Of a stretch of 64,000 nt of DNA, positions 9,901 through 21,930 are shown one piece after another. The position numbers and the translations under genes were made by a program. Source of the stretch: Polytrichum commune (Eukaryota; Streptophyta; Polytrichopsida; Polytrichales; Polytrichaceae); contig OX485805.1 in NCBI GenBank assembly GCA_950295325.1, positions 49,562,758-49,626,757 of the forward strand. Reading direction: 5' to 3'. Position 1 is the stretch's first letter. The number at the start of each line of letters is the position of its first letter. Under the pieces are notes generated by a model that was given only the letters and a program-made list of their open reading frames with translations, made no database searches and was not told the origin of the DNA.

Positions 9901-12900
9901 TTAGTACAAATGCGGGGCGAGGCGTGGTTGAGCCTTGAGCACGAGCGGGTGCATCCTCGGCATCGATTGGCAAAACTTCTCGGTCATGTCGAGCGTGCGC
10001 GGATCCTCCCCGTTGGCGAGGGAGAAGTCGAACGCTTGCACGAGGCGGGCGACCCCGATCTGTGTCACGAGGAGGCCCAACCACATTCCGGAGCATTGGT
10101 GGCGCCCGATCCCAAATGGCATGTAGTGCAAGTTGGTGCCCTTCACGTCGAGTTCTTGATTCCCCGCGCCACGGCGGTCGACGAGGAACCGCTCGGGCTC
10201 GAATCGTTGCGCGTTCGGCCAGTAGCTCTCGTCCAAGTGGATCGCCAAGCTGTTGACCATGAGCCATGTCGCGGCCGGGAACTCGTAACCGCACACGGTC
10301 GTGGCCTCAAGTGACACATGGGGGACGAAAATCGCCCCTTGCGGGTATAACCGCAACGTCTCCTTCACGACGGCTTGTAAGTAAGGGAGGCGTGGGAGAT
10401 CGGCCTCCGTCACCACCCTTGCCTTGCCCACCACGGAATCCAACTCCGTTTGCAACTTCTTCATGCACTCGGGGTTGCGAAGGAGCTCGGAGACGGCCCA
10501 CTCTACCGTGTTGCTCGCGCTGTCTGTGCCAGCCACCAGAAAATTCTGGGCACACATGTATGTATATTGGATCGCAATCGTCGCACAATCAATCCATGGA
10601 TTAGTTAGTACCGTCGAACTGAATGCTTAAAGCTTGAGCTTGCACGAACTGTTCATTGTTCAATCGAAATTAGGTTACAGTATGGGGGTGGTGTTATTCA
10701 TCAGTTCGTTTTTTCATGCTCTCCAACTTGTTGGCCATGGTTGGATTTTACGCAACAGTAGTTGCGATGCACTTCCTTTGCTTCGAGAATTACGTTCACT
10801 ACTGAGTGTGGAGTACACTTGATATGATAAATTAGTGTCACTTGCTATTTGGAGTTTTATAGTGGTATATCCTTTTTACTATGGGTGTAATTTTTTTAAG
10901 TAAGTAGAGTTGTTCTCTAGTGTTCTCTAATGTCCGAACAACCAGTTTGACTTTGTTTGGTGAAATAGGAGACAACAGTAAAAAGATATAGCATTGTGTA
11001 ACTCCAATAGTAGGTGGTACTAAATATCTTATTTAGTGTAGCTGATAGAATTTGAAGATGTAGTCCAATCTTTTTTAAACAAGTGTCTTTATAGTGTTTG
11101 TTCTTTGATCGTTGCCAAACCACACACCAATCAAACATAGGTGTCTGATTAAGAATTTAGTAACCAAATAACACCTGCATTACCATAGACTTGGTGTCTC
11201 ACTATCCAATACTTATCATTGTGATTTCCAACCTTTCAAACTTCATCAGGCACTCAGGGTTACGAAGGATCCAATTGTGGTGTTTGTGTTCGCGACAAGG
11301 TTTGGACATTGGATCACAAGTTTCACTCAACTAATTAACTACTTACCTTCGACCTCAAAGTTTGTTGAAACTAAGCTTGTACAAACTATTCCTTGTTAAA
11401 TTTAATAGTTATTCTTGGCATTGCACTATGTATCCATCATTGTTGTTACGGTTTGCAACCTTTCCCAAACCCTGCCAGATGACCTTCCTCTGCAATTTTA
11501 TGGCTAGTCTCGTCATTATTTGAGCACTCTTGAATGTTCATGCTTTCAAATTGGAATAAGCTCAGGCTACTTAAGCTGCAAGGTAGGCAAACCCATACCC
11601 AACAAACCAGATCCTACCTTTGAAGCCCCCAAACATTGAATACTTTCAGTAAATAGTATCGGTTTTAGGTTTATGTACCTTATGCCCCCTTCCCACCTGA
11701 CTTTAGCTAAGACCCAAAGTATTTCCTAAAAACCGGGTAAAGCTCCCTTGGTTATAGCAGAGGCATCCGGCTATCCCAATGCACCTACAAGAACTTGCTC
11801 CGGAGATTTTCAAGTAGGTTATAGTTAAGTAGTTTTCACACATGTTTATTGTTTTATTTACCAAGCAATGAATGTTGGGTAGTTTTTGTCCCATCCCCAA
11901 ATGCCTTACTACTCACCTATCTTACCATTGGGTTTTTTTAATAAAGCTCCTCGTGCCCTCATAGCTAAGACTAAAAGCAACCAATCACAAGGGCGGGAGG
12001 TGACACTTTTAAAGCTCCTATATTCTTGCCTCATGTTTAGGTACCGATGGGAGGGTCGGTGCTTGAGGCTTAAAACCTCCACTTTGAAGCCATGCCACAT
12101 CATTTGCCAACTAGGCTCGGCACTAGATAATGTTGATGGTGTGAAGGCCGGGTTGTTAGAACCAACTTTTAGTCTTAGCTAAAGTCAGGTGGGATGGGCG
12201 CATTAGTATGGTAGGCAACACCTAAAACTGACACACAACCTAAACCAACACAATGTACCAATGCGCTGAATTTGATGGATCTATATATATATTTGTGGTA
12301 GATATATCATTTTAGAAGTATGTTATTTACTAGATACTGTATGCGAGGAGCCCAACTACAGGCTATAATAAAGCATCCTTGTGATGTTATCAAGCCACGA
12401 TGTGTGACAAGATAATACATGAGGAGGGTGTCTTGTTACAGCCCATAGGAAGTATCCTCGCGTATGATACCAAATGTAATGTTGACCATCTCACGAAGAT
12501 CGTGCACTATGATCTATATTTGATGTGCTCGTATCCAATGAGGACACCGACATGTCAACAAGATCTCAGATTGTCAGCGCTGTGGCCTTGGATTTAGCGT
12601 AGTATTGCTCAACCATAAATTTGGCTAAACCACCACCACTCTGGAGCAAACCCGCTCCTTGTTCAGAACTAGATCCAATTTTGTGAATGTCTGTTTCAGA
12701 TTCGAGACTCAAAAGCTTGAATGTGATTATTGTTATTATTATTATGATTGTGGGTAAAAGGGCAGGTCTTACTAACCCGAACGAGGCATGCGATGGAGGT
12801 GTCGTCAAGCTTGCCATCGCCGTCCACAGCAGGCTGCTGCATCAACACGTCAACAAGGTCCTGCTGCCTCTCATTACTATTGCCAACGACGTCCTTGGTC

Positions 12901-15011
12901 TTAGTTTCTGACACGATGGCCCGGCGTTTCTCATCCAGATGTGTCTGCAAGTGCTTGTCACAGTCGGAGGCCACCTTCTTCATGGCGGCCACGGAGCCGG
13001 ATACATACGACAGCCATTTGAGAGATGGCACAATGTCGCCGATAAGCAGCTGTTTTGTGATGTCCAGGTACTTGTAGACCAGCGACTGGAATTCAATTTC
13101 CTGCCCAGCTTGTTTGGCCCCAAATAACCTGCAAGAAAACCGATTTGAGACACGCGGGTGTTATGCAGGTGTGAGTTCTGACCTACCATTATACTAAGTC
13201 AAGGCGTTTTTGTTGGATGAAGTATGAGATGTACGCTCGTAGGCAAGAATTCCCGACCCTCTCGCTGACCAACTTGTAAGCAATGGTTGTCTCTTAATTG
13301 TTTCTGGTGGAGGGAATCAGTTTCTTCGAATCTAGGGGTGACCAACTTGAGATGGTTCCTATCGGCTATAAACGTGAAGAGACAAACATTACTTACGTGT
13401 TTGAACATCGGAATGGTGGTTAAGATATGTGAGACTTGTGTGATTACTCTTCTTAATATTCAGGCACCCACATTTGAGTGGTAGGTTACAAGGCTTGTAC
13501 TTGAAAATAGACATCAAGAAGACTCGTGTTAAGATGAGAGTGAAATATGTGTTCAAAATATTAGGCACCTTGCTAGATTCAATAGGTAAACACGAATGGG
13601 AGGGCTTATGCGATCCACCTACAGAAAATATAATCTTCAATTTGTACTCTTATCTAGCTTTATATCTCTACTCTGATCAGAAAATTTGAAATTATGACTC
13701 GACAATCTGTAGTTTAGTCACAATTTTTAGCTGATGAGACAATCCCCCCTCTGATCTGACAACCATATTCTTTTTGGAAATGGAAGCGCCCACAATAGGG
13801 CCATGCTACCTTATCTTTAAACGCCCTTTGAAATGAAAAAGGGATTAGAAATGAATGTGAATTAGACCTGTGGCAACTCTTTGTAGCATTTGCAAGGGTC
13901 ACCATGGTCAAAAACTTGGTTTGAGCTGCTGCTAAACCATTTTCTAAGAAGCATTCATTTGGAGTTGCTTTCACATTATAAGCATTTTGAAGACTATGAA
14001 TTCTAAGAAATAATTGTAAAGTTTTTTAGATGTGAAATTCAACATCTAGGGGATTTGGATGGTGACATTTGTTTTAGAAGAAGAATTGCTTTTGAGTAGC
14101 TCTAAAACGAGCATTTGAAAGTGCAAACCTATCCAATTCATACACAAATCTTTACCAATGAATTCCTCTCAATGCCCTGGTTTCCAAGCATGTTCCTCGT
14201 CTTTGTGGAAGAAAAATCATCGATCCATTAGAAGTTTCAGAAGTGATGTAGAAGCCACTGTTCTAAAAGGAAGAGTTGCTACCGAGGGGAATTAGGAATC
14301 AATTAACTAATCAACCCACCTTTTGCCAAGCATCATGTTAGTGATGTTGTTGGCGGACAAGACAGTGAGCTTGGAACCCAACCCCACGTCATATTTCTCG
14401 CCCTCCTCCTTTGAGAACTGGCACGAGTCTTCATAAATCGACCTCACCATCTGATCGAACTCCTCCGTCCGCGACTTCCGAAACGTCTCTAGTTGCGAGT
14501 TGCTGAGGAGCTCCCGGTGGAACAGCTTCCTCAGCACTTTCCACCAGTACGGCGTGTCGGGCGCCATCTTGAAATTGTTGGACAGTATTTTGAACCCGAG
14601 CGACCTTGGTCTTCCGGACCACACCTTATCTTGCACTTTGAGAAATTGTTCCACGGCCTCGGCCGACGAGGCCACCACCATGGGCACGGAGCCGAGGTGG
14701 AGGGACATCACGGGTCCGTAAGTGGCCGACAACTCCATTAGTCGGCGGGGGAGGCTTAAATTCCCCCCCGCGAGTTGGTGCATGTTGCCGATGATGGGCA
14801 ACGGCCTCGGACCCGGAGGTTGCCGGAGCTTTGCGGCGCCCTTGTGGGTACTGGTGCCAAAGATCGCCTTCTTGGTGACCACGGTGGCGATCAACGTCGT
14901 GATCAATATCGCAAGGGTGATGAGTCCCGGTGTCCATCGTGACGGAAAGATTCCGGCTGCGAAATCGGCTGAGAGAAACGCGCTTGTGATGGCGTTCGTC
15001 GACATTTCCAT
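9901..15011 (-). CDS. Cytochrome P450, A-type (CYP71 clan), three exons
   Basis: Exons are 14320-15011, 12777-13128 and 9901-10545, joined at phases 2 and 0 with GT/AG junctions, giving 562 residues. The open frame extends upstream to 15059 but begins with TTG, so I chose the ATG at 15011. An N-terminal membrane anchor lies at about residues 30-45 (LITLAILITTLIATVV), with the proline hinge PPGPRPLPIIGN at 65. The I-helix oxygen-binding motif is AGTDSAS (353-359), the K-helix ExxR is ETLR (410-413), FEPERF ends at 468, and the heme loop is FGIGRHQCSG with Cys499. All catalytic landmarks are present, so the protein should be an active ER-bound monooxygenase. The substrate cannot be inferred. 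The sequence does not match a family I can name. Intron 1 is 1191 bp and intron 2 is 2231 bp; the latter contains a PIF/Harbinger-like MITE and an R1 repeat. Exons are clearly more GC-rich than their surroundings. Confidence 0.92.
11040..11165 (+). repeat. Copy of dispersed repeat family R1 in P450 intron 2
   Basis: It carries TCCAATC, a form of ACAAGTGTC, CACACACCAATCAAA and GTGTCTGATTAAGAA in the family order. Confidence 0.6.
11683..12202. mobile_element. PIF/Harbinger-like MITE (520 bp) in P450 intron 2
   Basis: The ends form a 31-bp terminal inverted repeat matching at 29 of 31 positions (11683-11713 against 12172-12202), with a perfect inner 23 bp that includes CCTGACTTTAGCTAAGAC. A TTA trinucleotide flanks both sides (11680-11682 and 12203-12205), the target duplication typical of PIF/Harbinger. 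The interior encodes nothing recognisable. It lies in intron 2 of the P450, away from splice sites. Confidence 0.87.
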
Positions 15012-15048
15012 GGTGGACCAGGAATTAGAGCTGCCAGGAGTTTTTGTT

Positions 15049-15510
15049 GCAAATCTCAAGCTGGGGCGTGATTTAGAAAAACTTCGAGACCACTAGATTA
15101 TAGCAACATTCCTGGTGTGAAACCTGTGAAGCAACGGATTTGTGTCATGATGCTATTGTTGCAGTTTCGAAAGAGTCAAGTCCTACCCCAAACCCTCTCT
15201 AGAACCAATTCGGTGGGAAATCTGGAGCTGCGGTGCAACTTAATTAGAAAACCTTGAGGTCGCCAGTTTATGGCATTTGATCAGGATGTGCAATTGTGAA
15301 GCAACTAATTTATGTCACGCTATTGTTGCGTCTTTGAAAAGAGTCGAGTCCTACCCAACCGTGATTTCTAGAACCAATTCTGTGCAAATCATGAGCTGGG
15401 GCTCGACTTATTAAACCTCGAGGGACCAGGTTGTTAGCCTGCATTCCGGATGTCAAGCATCTAGTCGATCGTTGTGGTTGACTCTTTGAAAGGATCGAGT
15501 TCTCATATGG
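15049..15510. repeat. Three-unit tandem array just upstream of the P450 start codon
   Basis: Units of about 170 bp begin near 15049, 15220 and 15386. Shared phrases are RCAAATC(T/A)(C/G)(A/G)AGCTG, GAAGCAAC(G/T), GCTATTGTTGC, GAGTC(A/G)AGTCCTACCC and TCTAGAACCAATTC. The third unit is more diverged and partial. The array starts 38 bp upstream of the ATG, so it must form part of the 5' UTR and proximal promoter. Confidence 0.75.
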
Positions 15511-16514
15511 CATCTCGGTATCCCTGGATCGTGGACATTTTGTCCAAAGTTCAAGGTCCCTTGACATTTGAAGATTCCATGGCCCTTTGCTTTTTTAGAT
15601 TTTGTTGCTGGTGGAGAATGAATGGCGGTCCCGCTTTGCTTCACCCAAGGGCATCAAAATAGGAACTTTGAGCATATTTTGGGAATGGATGTGAATGTGG
15701 GATGGAAATCTACATGTTTTGAAACGGATATTGTCTGATGGTCAACCGGATTTTGCAGCGAGACAACCAAAACAGGGATTTGTACTTCGTAGCTCGTGAT
15801 AAAGAAGTGTGTCACTTAAATCATCATAATATTGCAAAGGCTATGGTATGAGGTCCATTTCTAAATGGGGGATGGATCATGTAGGCCACTTATTGTGGCC
15901 CAACGTAATGGGCCGCAAATCCTAGGCTTACATATTGTCATCCAACTCTTTGGTTTAGAAAGCTTAAATCTTGAATTGTGGTTAGTTGTCAGCTGAAAAC
16001 TTCTTTGCAAGCTCCGATGTAGTGAAAAACATTGGAATTAATAATCACAAAGTCAGAAGGAAGATAGTAGCTCAAAAAATTAAAAAAAATTAAAAAAATT
16101 AAAAAAAAGTAAGTAAGTAGCTCAAAAATTAGCAATTTCAACTATTGGCAAAGGTTAGGAGTACATTTAGTAATGAGGCAATAGTCACACGGGTATTAAC
16201 AAGTGAATATTTAGATCTGGCTATGGACAAGTGTGCCTCTCGAAGCTAAAACTTCTTCCCTCCTCTTCCCTTTATATCCAAGTATCCTTTGTGTCAACAG
16301 GGAGAAGGGTAGACCTCCTGCCTTTGCAAAATCCACACAAGGGAGTTAAAAGGACCTTCATGGATGGTTCAAATTTTCCAATGGTTTGTCTAGGACTTAA
16401 GTGGATTGCCCTTCATCAGGTCAGAAGGACACAATTATGGCATTGTTGTGGTGGGATTTATGGTGCAACACTACATGCTATTCTAGTAAAGAAAAGAAAA
16501 GAACAACACAACAT
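15511..16514. other. Intergenic; no gene recognised
   Basis: Distal 5' flank of the P450. An A-rich tract with AATT spacers lies at about 16075-16110. Nothing else is supported. Confidence 0.4.
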
Positions 16515-16630
16515 CGGGCAATCTGGCGTGAATTTGAGCCCGTTGGCCTTACCCTGCTCAAGAATCCCCTTGGTGTAGGGTGGGATTTACTGCCTACCTT
16601 GCGGTGGATGGGCACTTGCTTGTGTGTGTG
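16515..16630 (-). repeat. SINE-like body repeat S1, partial copy
   Basis: It matches 21465-21590 in the same orientation: GCGTGAATTTGAGC, CTCAAGAATCC(C/T)CTTGGTG, GGGATTTACTGCCTACCTTGC or close variants. The longer copy at 21465 continues into a tRNA-like segment, and this one lacks it. Confidence 0.45.
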
Positions 16631-16681
16631 TATGTGTATATATATATATATAATACATTATTATGATATCCATTTACTATG

Positions 16682-19335
16682 TGGGGGGGGGGGGAGGGAG
16701 TATTGGTTCTTGTTTATTATTGAATTTTCTCTTATTAAGTACTAGGTATGTGAGATATTTGATGGTTATTTGGTGGATGGTTTCCATTGTTTTCTTTATT
16801 GGTGATGCGGGGATATGTAGGTTTTCAAGGAGTTTTATGCTTCTTGTGTGAATGGCTCCCCTTACTCCTGCGGTGATAACTATGAAGGGTCTAATATTCC
16901 AATCTTGTGCTCTTATTGCGGCTACTAATGGGTTCTATTTGTCTTCTTTTGTTTGTACGGCTTGGTCAAGGAATCTATCATGTGAAAAGGTGAACCATTT
17001 TGTTCATATGCAATGCCTTGTATGTAAACGATACACGGGTAGATCTCTCTAAGGCATTTTTGTGCACCACGTGCGGCTGGGGGTTTTTTGTTTTGGGGCT
17101 ATTTACCTTCAAGGGTTGAATTAAAGCCTCCCTATAATTACTTAAATTTCAAAAATGGCCCATTTTTTTGCACCCTTCGATTACTTATATTGTCCAAGTC
17201 ACTGCAATTTTTTGTACTCTATATTCCTTTTAAGTAATAAAAGCTAATCTACTTCCTAACGCAATTGACGAGTGTTAAGGGAAAGCATGGAAACAAAGAA
17301 GGGTGCAAACAGTAATACCATTGCAAACAGAGCTATGAAGAAAACACATAGAAGACCATAGCAAAGTAATATCATTGCAAACACTGTTATGATGAAAACA
17401 CATAGGAGATGCCAACACAAATGCCATAGCGGTCATTGCAATGCAAGTGACCAAAAACACAGAGCATAGTAAAGCGGGTTTAGAATTTACAATTTAGGGT
17501 GGAGTCCACAATGTTACAGCGCGTACAAAATAACCCCGAGTACTAAACATACCTTCTAGGATCCTTATCTTTAGCCCCTACATTAATTTTACAAAAAAAT
17601 AATGGCCCACGTTTTATGTCCATCTAACTTACTTATAATGGGATTGTCTACATTTAATGACCCCTTCATTATTTGGAATTCCTTTATAATTTTTATTTCA
17701 AATGATTTTAATCCTCTCTATATTATGCCGCACGTCATTTTTAAAATGCACTAAGTGATCTACCCGTGAAACGATATCCGGTCTTAGTTTTGCGAGGCTT
17801 TCACATCATGTAGTGTTGCATGTGCAACTTAGTATCCATGGTAGGATGGTGTTGTCATGGTGGTTGCCATGTTGGTTGTTGGCATTAATGAGTGTGAGGT
17901 GTCTAGTGTATACATTTGATTTTAGTAGGTTAGTGAGTTGGTTAGCAACGGCATTGTGTCTTATGATTCTTAGGCCTTTAAGAAATTTATTGTTGCATAG
18001 AGAGAGTAAGTGCGGACAAGTATCTGTGTCGTTAATTCGGTTTAATGTGCAATTGGGGTTGATGTGTGTGTGTGTGTGTAAGGGGGGCTAGAGGAGATTT
18101 TTCCTATGATTGTCAATGTATTGAGCAAATTAGAACTTGAGGAGTTGTGTGCTTTATGCGCCCGTAGTTTATGGGGTTTTCCAAAAGTGATTAGACAATT
18201 TGTGGTGAATTTCCTCATTGGAGAGCCATTTTTCTGCATATATGAATTTTATGGCTCTTTCTATTGTGAGCCTATTGTATTTTGTTTTTATGAATGTTTG
18301 TAGGTTCCTTATTATGCATGTTAGGTTGGTGCTTGAGGGAGGATTAGCTAATCTATATGGTATGGTGTGGGCCACATGTATGCGCAATTTGGGTGTTATG
18401 GTGCTTTTTGAGGTGCCGTCATTTGCCAGTTATTTTGTGTCGGAACCATGTAATGTGTAGAACTATAGATGCTATTACCAGTCTGTATGGGTGATTATGA
18501 TGGGAAGATGCTATTGAGGCTATCTGTAAAGATATGTATGTCATGATTGACTTCTTGTGTGTTTGCAAGTGCTAACCAAATAGCATATAGTTCTGCTCTA
18601 AGAATGTTTTGAAATCTTGGGAGTCTTTATGCTATTTGTATGTTGTTGAATTGGCTATATACTCCTGATCATGTAAGGTTTCCGTTCCCTTTACCGTCTG
18701 GTGGGATAAAGAACCCATCCGTGTAGATGCTTTGGGACGGGTTGTATTTTTGTGGTTGGGGGGTATAGAGCTCAGTTGGTATCTGGTGGATTTATCCTAG
18801 AGGTAGTGTGGGTAAGATGTTTTGGGGGAATTTGTCCATTTGTTCGATATGTTGAGTTTGTATGGCTTAATGATAAGTGTGGGGTTATGTGTGGGTAGGT
18901 TTAGGTTGTGAGCTTCTTGAATGATTTGTTGGAGTCGTGGGGCAAAGATGTGGTGTGTGGGTGGGGAGTCTTGGCTATGTATGCATATGATTGTTGTGAG
19001 TGAGGTTTCAAGTTGGTTGTAATAGGAGGGCCATTAGGTGCAGATGGGTATCGAACATCGTTTGGTGGGATGGTGGCTATGGTATGAATGTCTTGGTGTT
19101 TTGCTAGGTCTAGTTGTTGGGGGGTCCAATCTTTATGGTTCAGGGTCATGATGGTGATATTGTGTGGGTGTTATGTGGTTGCCATTTTGGCCCAATGTAT
19201 GGATTTTGTTGTTGTGAGATGATTTGCCGAGTGTGCATAGCCTACATTGTTCCATTTTGAGGATAGTGCGCGGCCTTGTGAGCTGAAGATGATATCTCTA
19301 GGATGTGGTGTATCTTGGCAAACCTATATGGTACA
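16682..19335 (-). pseudogene. Degenerate retroelement with RNase H domain, split by a MITE
   Basis: Reading the minus strand from 19335 gives VCQDTPHPRDIIFSS, then DWTPQQLDL, then an RNase H domain with the three expected acidic landmarks: IYTDGFFIPPDG (about 18740), LRAELYAIWLAL (about 18600) and HIFTDSLNS (about 18520). Further on come LLSLCNNKFLKGLRIIRHN and CESLAKLRPDI. At that point the hAT-like MITE 17034-17768 interrupts, and the frame resumes as VYIQGIAYEQNG and later RPFIVITAGVRGAIHTRS and LTYLVLNKRKFNNKQ, ending in a proline run near 16682. Several stops and frame breaks make it dead. I read it as the 3' part of a non-LTR-type element; the reverse transcriptase part is not in the window. 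Confidence 0.75.
17034..17768. mobile_element. hAT-like MITE, copy A (735 bp), nested in a retroelement
   Basis: Ends are CACGGGTAGATC at 17034 and its complement at 17757-17768. The flanking octamers AAACGATA at 17026-17033 and 17769-17776 are identical, an 8-bp target duplication as made by hAT transposases. The sequence is nearly identical to copy B (57863-58399) over most of its length. Copy A has about 200 bp more in the middle, containing a short tandem repeat (GCAAACA...GAAAACACATAG). No transposase is encoded. Confidence 0.88.
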
Positions 19336-21464
19336 CCCATTGTTGAATGATCCACACCCTCGTAATAATTGGGTTCCATAACCTAACACCAAAGTATAAT
19401 TCATAGTGGGCAATCAATCTATAATTGTTGAACCTTTCTCCAACCTTACTTGTCATTTATGCAATTGAACAACACTTGAGAATTTTGGCTGAGAGATTCA
19501 CCGGAGGCAATCGCATTGGAGAATAAAGGTGCTCGTGACACTAGCTCATGACATTTGTTGAACAAGCCTACACCAAAAGGTAAGAAGGTAAGCACTCAAC
19601 TAAGCACTATGGTGTTGTTAACTTGGTTCAGTGAAAATAAAGGTTAAGTATGACATTTCAAATTCTCAGATGATAGATAATGATAATAAAATATCAATGG
19701 TGACATTGACATACCAACCATCTAACAATTATTATTTATTAGACCCCAAATGATGTTAAAGATCTAAATGACTTTGTGGGTGCAAGAGGAAGCTAATGAC
19801 TGATATTTGTGTTGTAATAAGTGCTTATGGGTTGCATGAATTCCAATGATGGCATCTAGGTTGTAATTGAGGAGCCTCAACTAATCACAAACTAATCATG
19901 TGGGAGATATGTAATTAGTACAACCTTTGATTACATTGGATTATATACATCAGTGAGGAAGATTAGATTCTTTAGGAAATATGAGTGATGCTACAATCAA
20001 GGAAGTATCATAAACCCATTGCTCACATGAGCATTTTTAGGAGTGTTTTGAATGAATGTTATCATCGACTAGTAGGTGTAGTTAGAAATTGGTTAGGCCT
20101 TGGGGTGTAGGTTAGGCTTCGGTATGTGGGTTGGACCAAGGTAGTGGGGTGATCCGAGCCCACTTAAAGGTTGGACCATTAGGTTTGAGCTCATTTGAGG
20201 TTGGTTGGCGAGGAATTGGGTCGGTTGAGAGGTAGGGATGCAAGGTACCTAGTGAGGTTAAAGTCCTACTTGAACTAGAGAGCTTGGGCAAGTTGAGAGG
20301 GATGTGAGATTGGGAGAGGGATTCAACAGTCGGGAGAGAGTTCACTTCTAAGGTTTTTCAAGAGAGAGGGATTAGCAGGCAAGAGAGACGATCAAGATGG
20401 TAGGTAGATTAATGGGGTTTTTTTTCCAATGAGGTTACACGGACCTATATTGTGCCTCCTGTGTTGAGGACTCTTGGTTGTGTAGATCCAAGTAATTAAA
20501 CTGCAAAAGACTACATGGAGTTGATAAAGCAATTTCCTACCTTAAGGCAAACGTCCACTTGCCGGAAGAACATAGTGGACACATCCACCAAGGATGCAAC
20601 ATTGTGATTGGCAAGGGTAGACACTTTTGAATCCAATCAATTTTTGTATATTGCATGTCCCTGGTACGAGCGTTGTACATTCCAGTTTGCAAAAAACCTG
20701 AAATGGTTGAGCACGTCATGTAAGGTGTCGCATGTGACTCCCCGTTGGTTGTGTGATTGACATTTGTGGGATTTTTCCACCCATGATGTAGGTCACCTTC
20801 GGGATGCTTTAATGCCATCCTACTTCGACTTGGAGGTGCTACATGGGCATCACAATCCAGAGAGGTGACTCCAGTAGAGCACATCCCACTAAGAGTAACA
20901 CAAGCTTAGGGATTAAAATGGCAATTGAGCGTTGTAAGAGGGAGATGTGAGTTGTGAGTGTGATTATTTATGACTTGGATTAATTTTTGTGTGTATACAA
21001 AACAAGGTTTGTAATGGGAAATGATCCATGATAACAACTTAAGCCTAAACTATGGCATGTAAATGTAATGTCACCTTTTTGAAGGCGAGCTTACAAAGCG
21101 AGTGTAGTTTAAAACTGATTTTTGGCCTTAATTAATGCAATAATGTTTTGATATGCCATTTCTTTGTTAGTTTGTGGCATGTTGTTTCCTCATGGCATAA
21201 TGTTTTTGTTTGCTTTGTATGGTAGTTGGTTATTGTTGTGAGGTGATGCAAGTACTACATAATATATTATGATAAAAATAGCACTCTAGTAGTTGTTTTT
21301 GAAGAAATCATAATTAATGAAAGTACCATTGAAAACAAAGTTTTATAATATTATGTAACAATAGAATGCCTTAAATTGTGTTGGGAAAAAATAATACCCA
21401 CTTGAAAATTACCCTTCTATCTCAATATGTATGCTAGAAACAAACAAATAAATAACCAACGTCA
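19336..21464. other. Intergenic; no gene recognised
   Basis: Open frames on the minus strand at 20112-20345 and 20537-20884 resemble nothing I know. A possible further piece of the RNase H retroelement (DHSTMGVPYRF) lies near 19335-19365. Confidence 0.4.
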
Positions 21465-21690
21465 AGCAATTTGACGTGAATTTGAGCATGCCCTACCCTA
21501 CTCAAGAATCCTCTTGGTGCAGGGGTGGGGTTTATTGCCTACCTTGCAATGGGTGGGCTCTTGGCTTCTCACCTACCTGCTCGTTTTTTTTACATCAAGT
21601 AGAGAAAATATTTCACAGTAGGAATCGAACTGCCAACCACTCCATTCGGAAATGGGTACCTCTCCACTATCACTTGGTAGTTTAGGGTCA
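21465..21690 (-). repeat. tRNA-derived SINE-like element S1
   Basis: On the minus strand the sequence begins near 21685 with TGATAGTGGAGAGG, similar to a pol III A box. About 35 bases later comes GTTCGATTCC, a near-perfect B box (complement at about 21624-21633). The body that follows is repeated at 16515-16630. The order A box, B box, shared unrelated body is the layout of a tRNA-derived SINE. No target duplication was identified. Confidence 0.5.
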
Positions 21691-21930
21691 TCTCATACCA
21701 TATGCTAAAAATACATAGAGTGCACCCCCAGGACGTTCTTCTATGGCAAAATTGCCACCCTTGGATGGGATGTGGACTGTTGGAGGTGGGCAGGGGGGTT
21801 TTGCTTTCCTAAGTATACCACGAAGATGGGGCAGAGACTCAATCATCAACAAGATTTCAGACATGATCCAAGTGGCAGACAAGTGGCAAGCCTCCCTCCC
21901 ATGAAACCATTGATTTTATTGGTCACGTGT

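Noticed and set aside
9910-10314. Long plus-strand frames opposite P450 exon 3
   Set aside because: They are antisense shadows produced by the GC-rich P450 coding sequence.
11886-12182. 98-codon open frame
   Set aside because: It lies entirely within the PIF/Harbinger-like MITE, extends through its inverted repeat and has no known motif.
15012-15059. Upstream extension of the P450 reading frame by 16 codons
   Set aside because: It begins with TTG, not ATG, and lies partly in the tandem repeat array.
21600-21690. A tRNA gene on the minus strand
   Set aside because: A and B box-like sequences are present but no acceptor stem or cloverleaf pairing can be drawn; SINE-like is the better reading.
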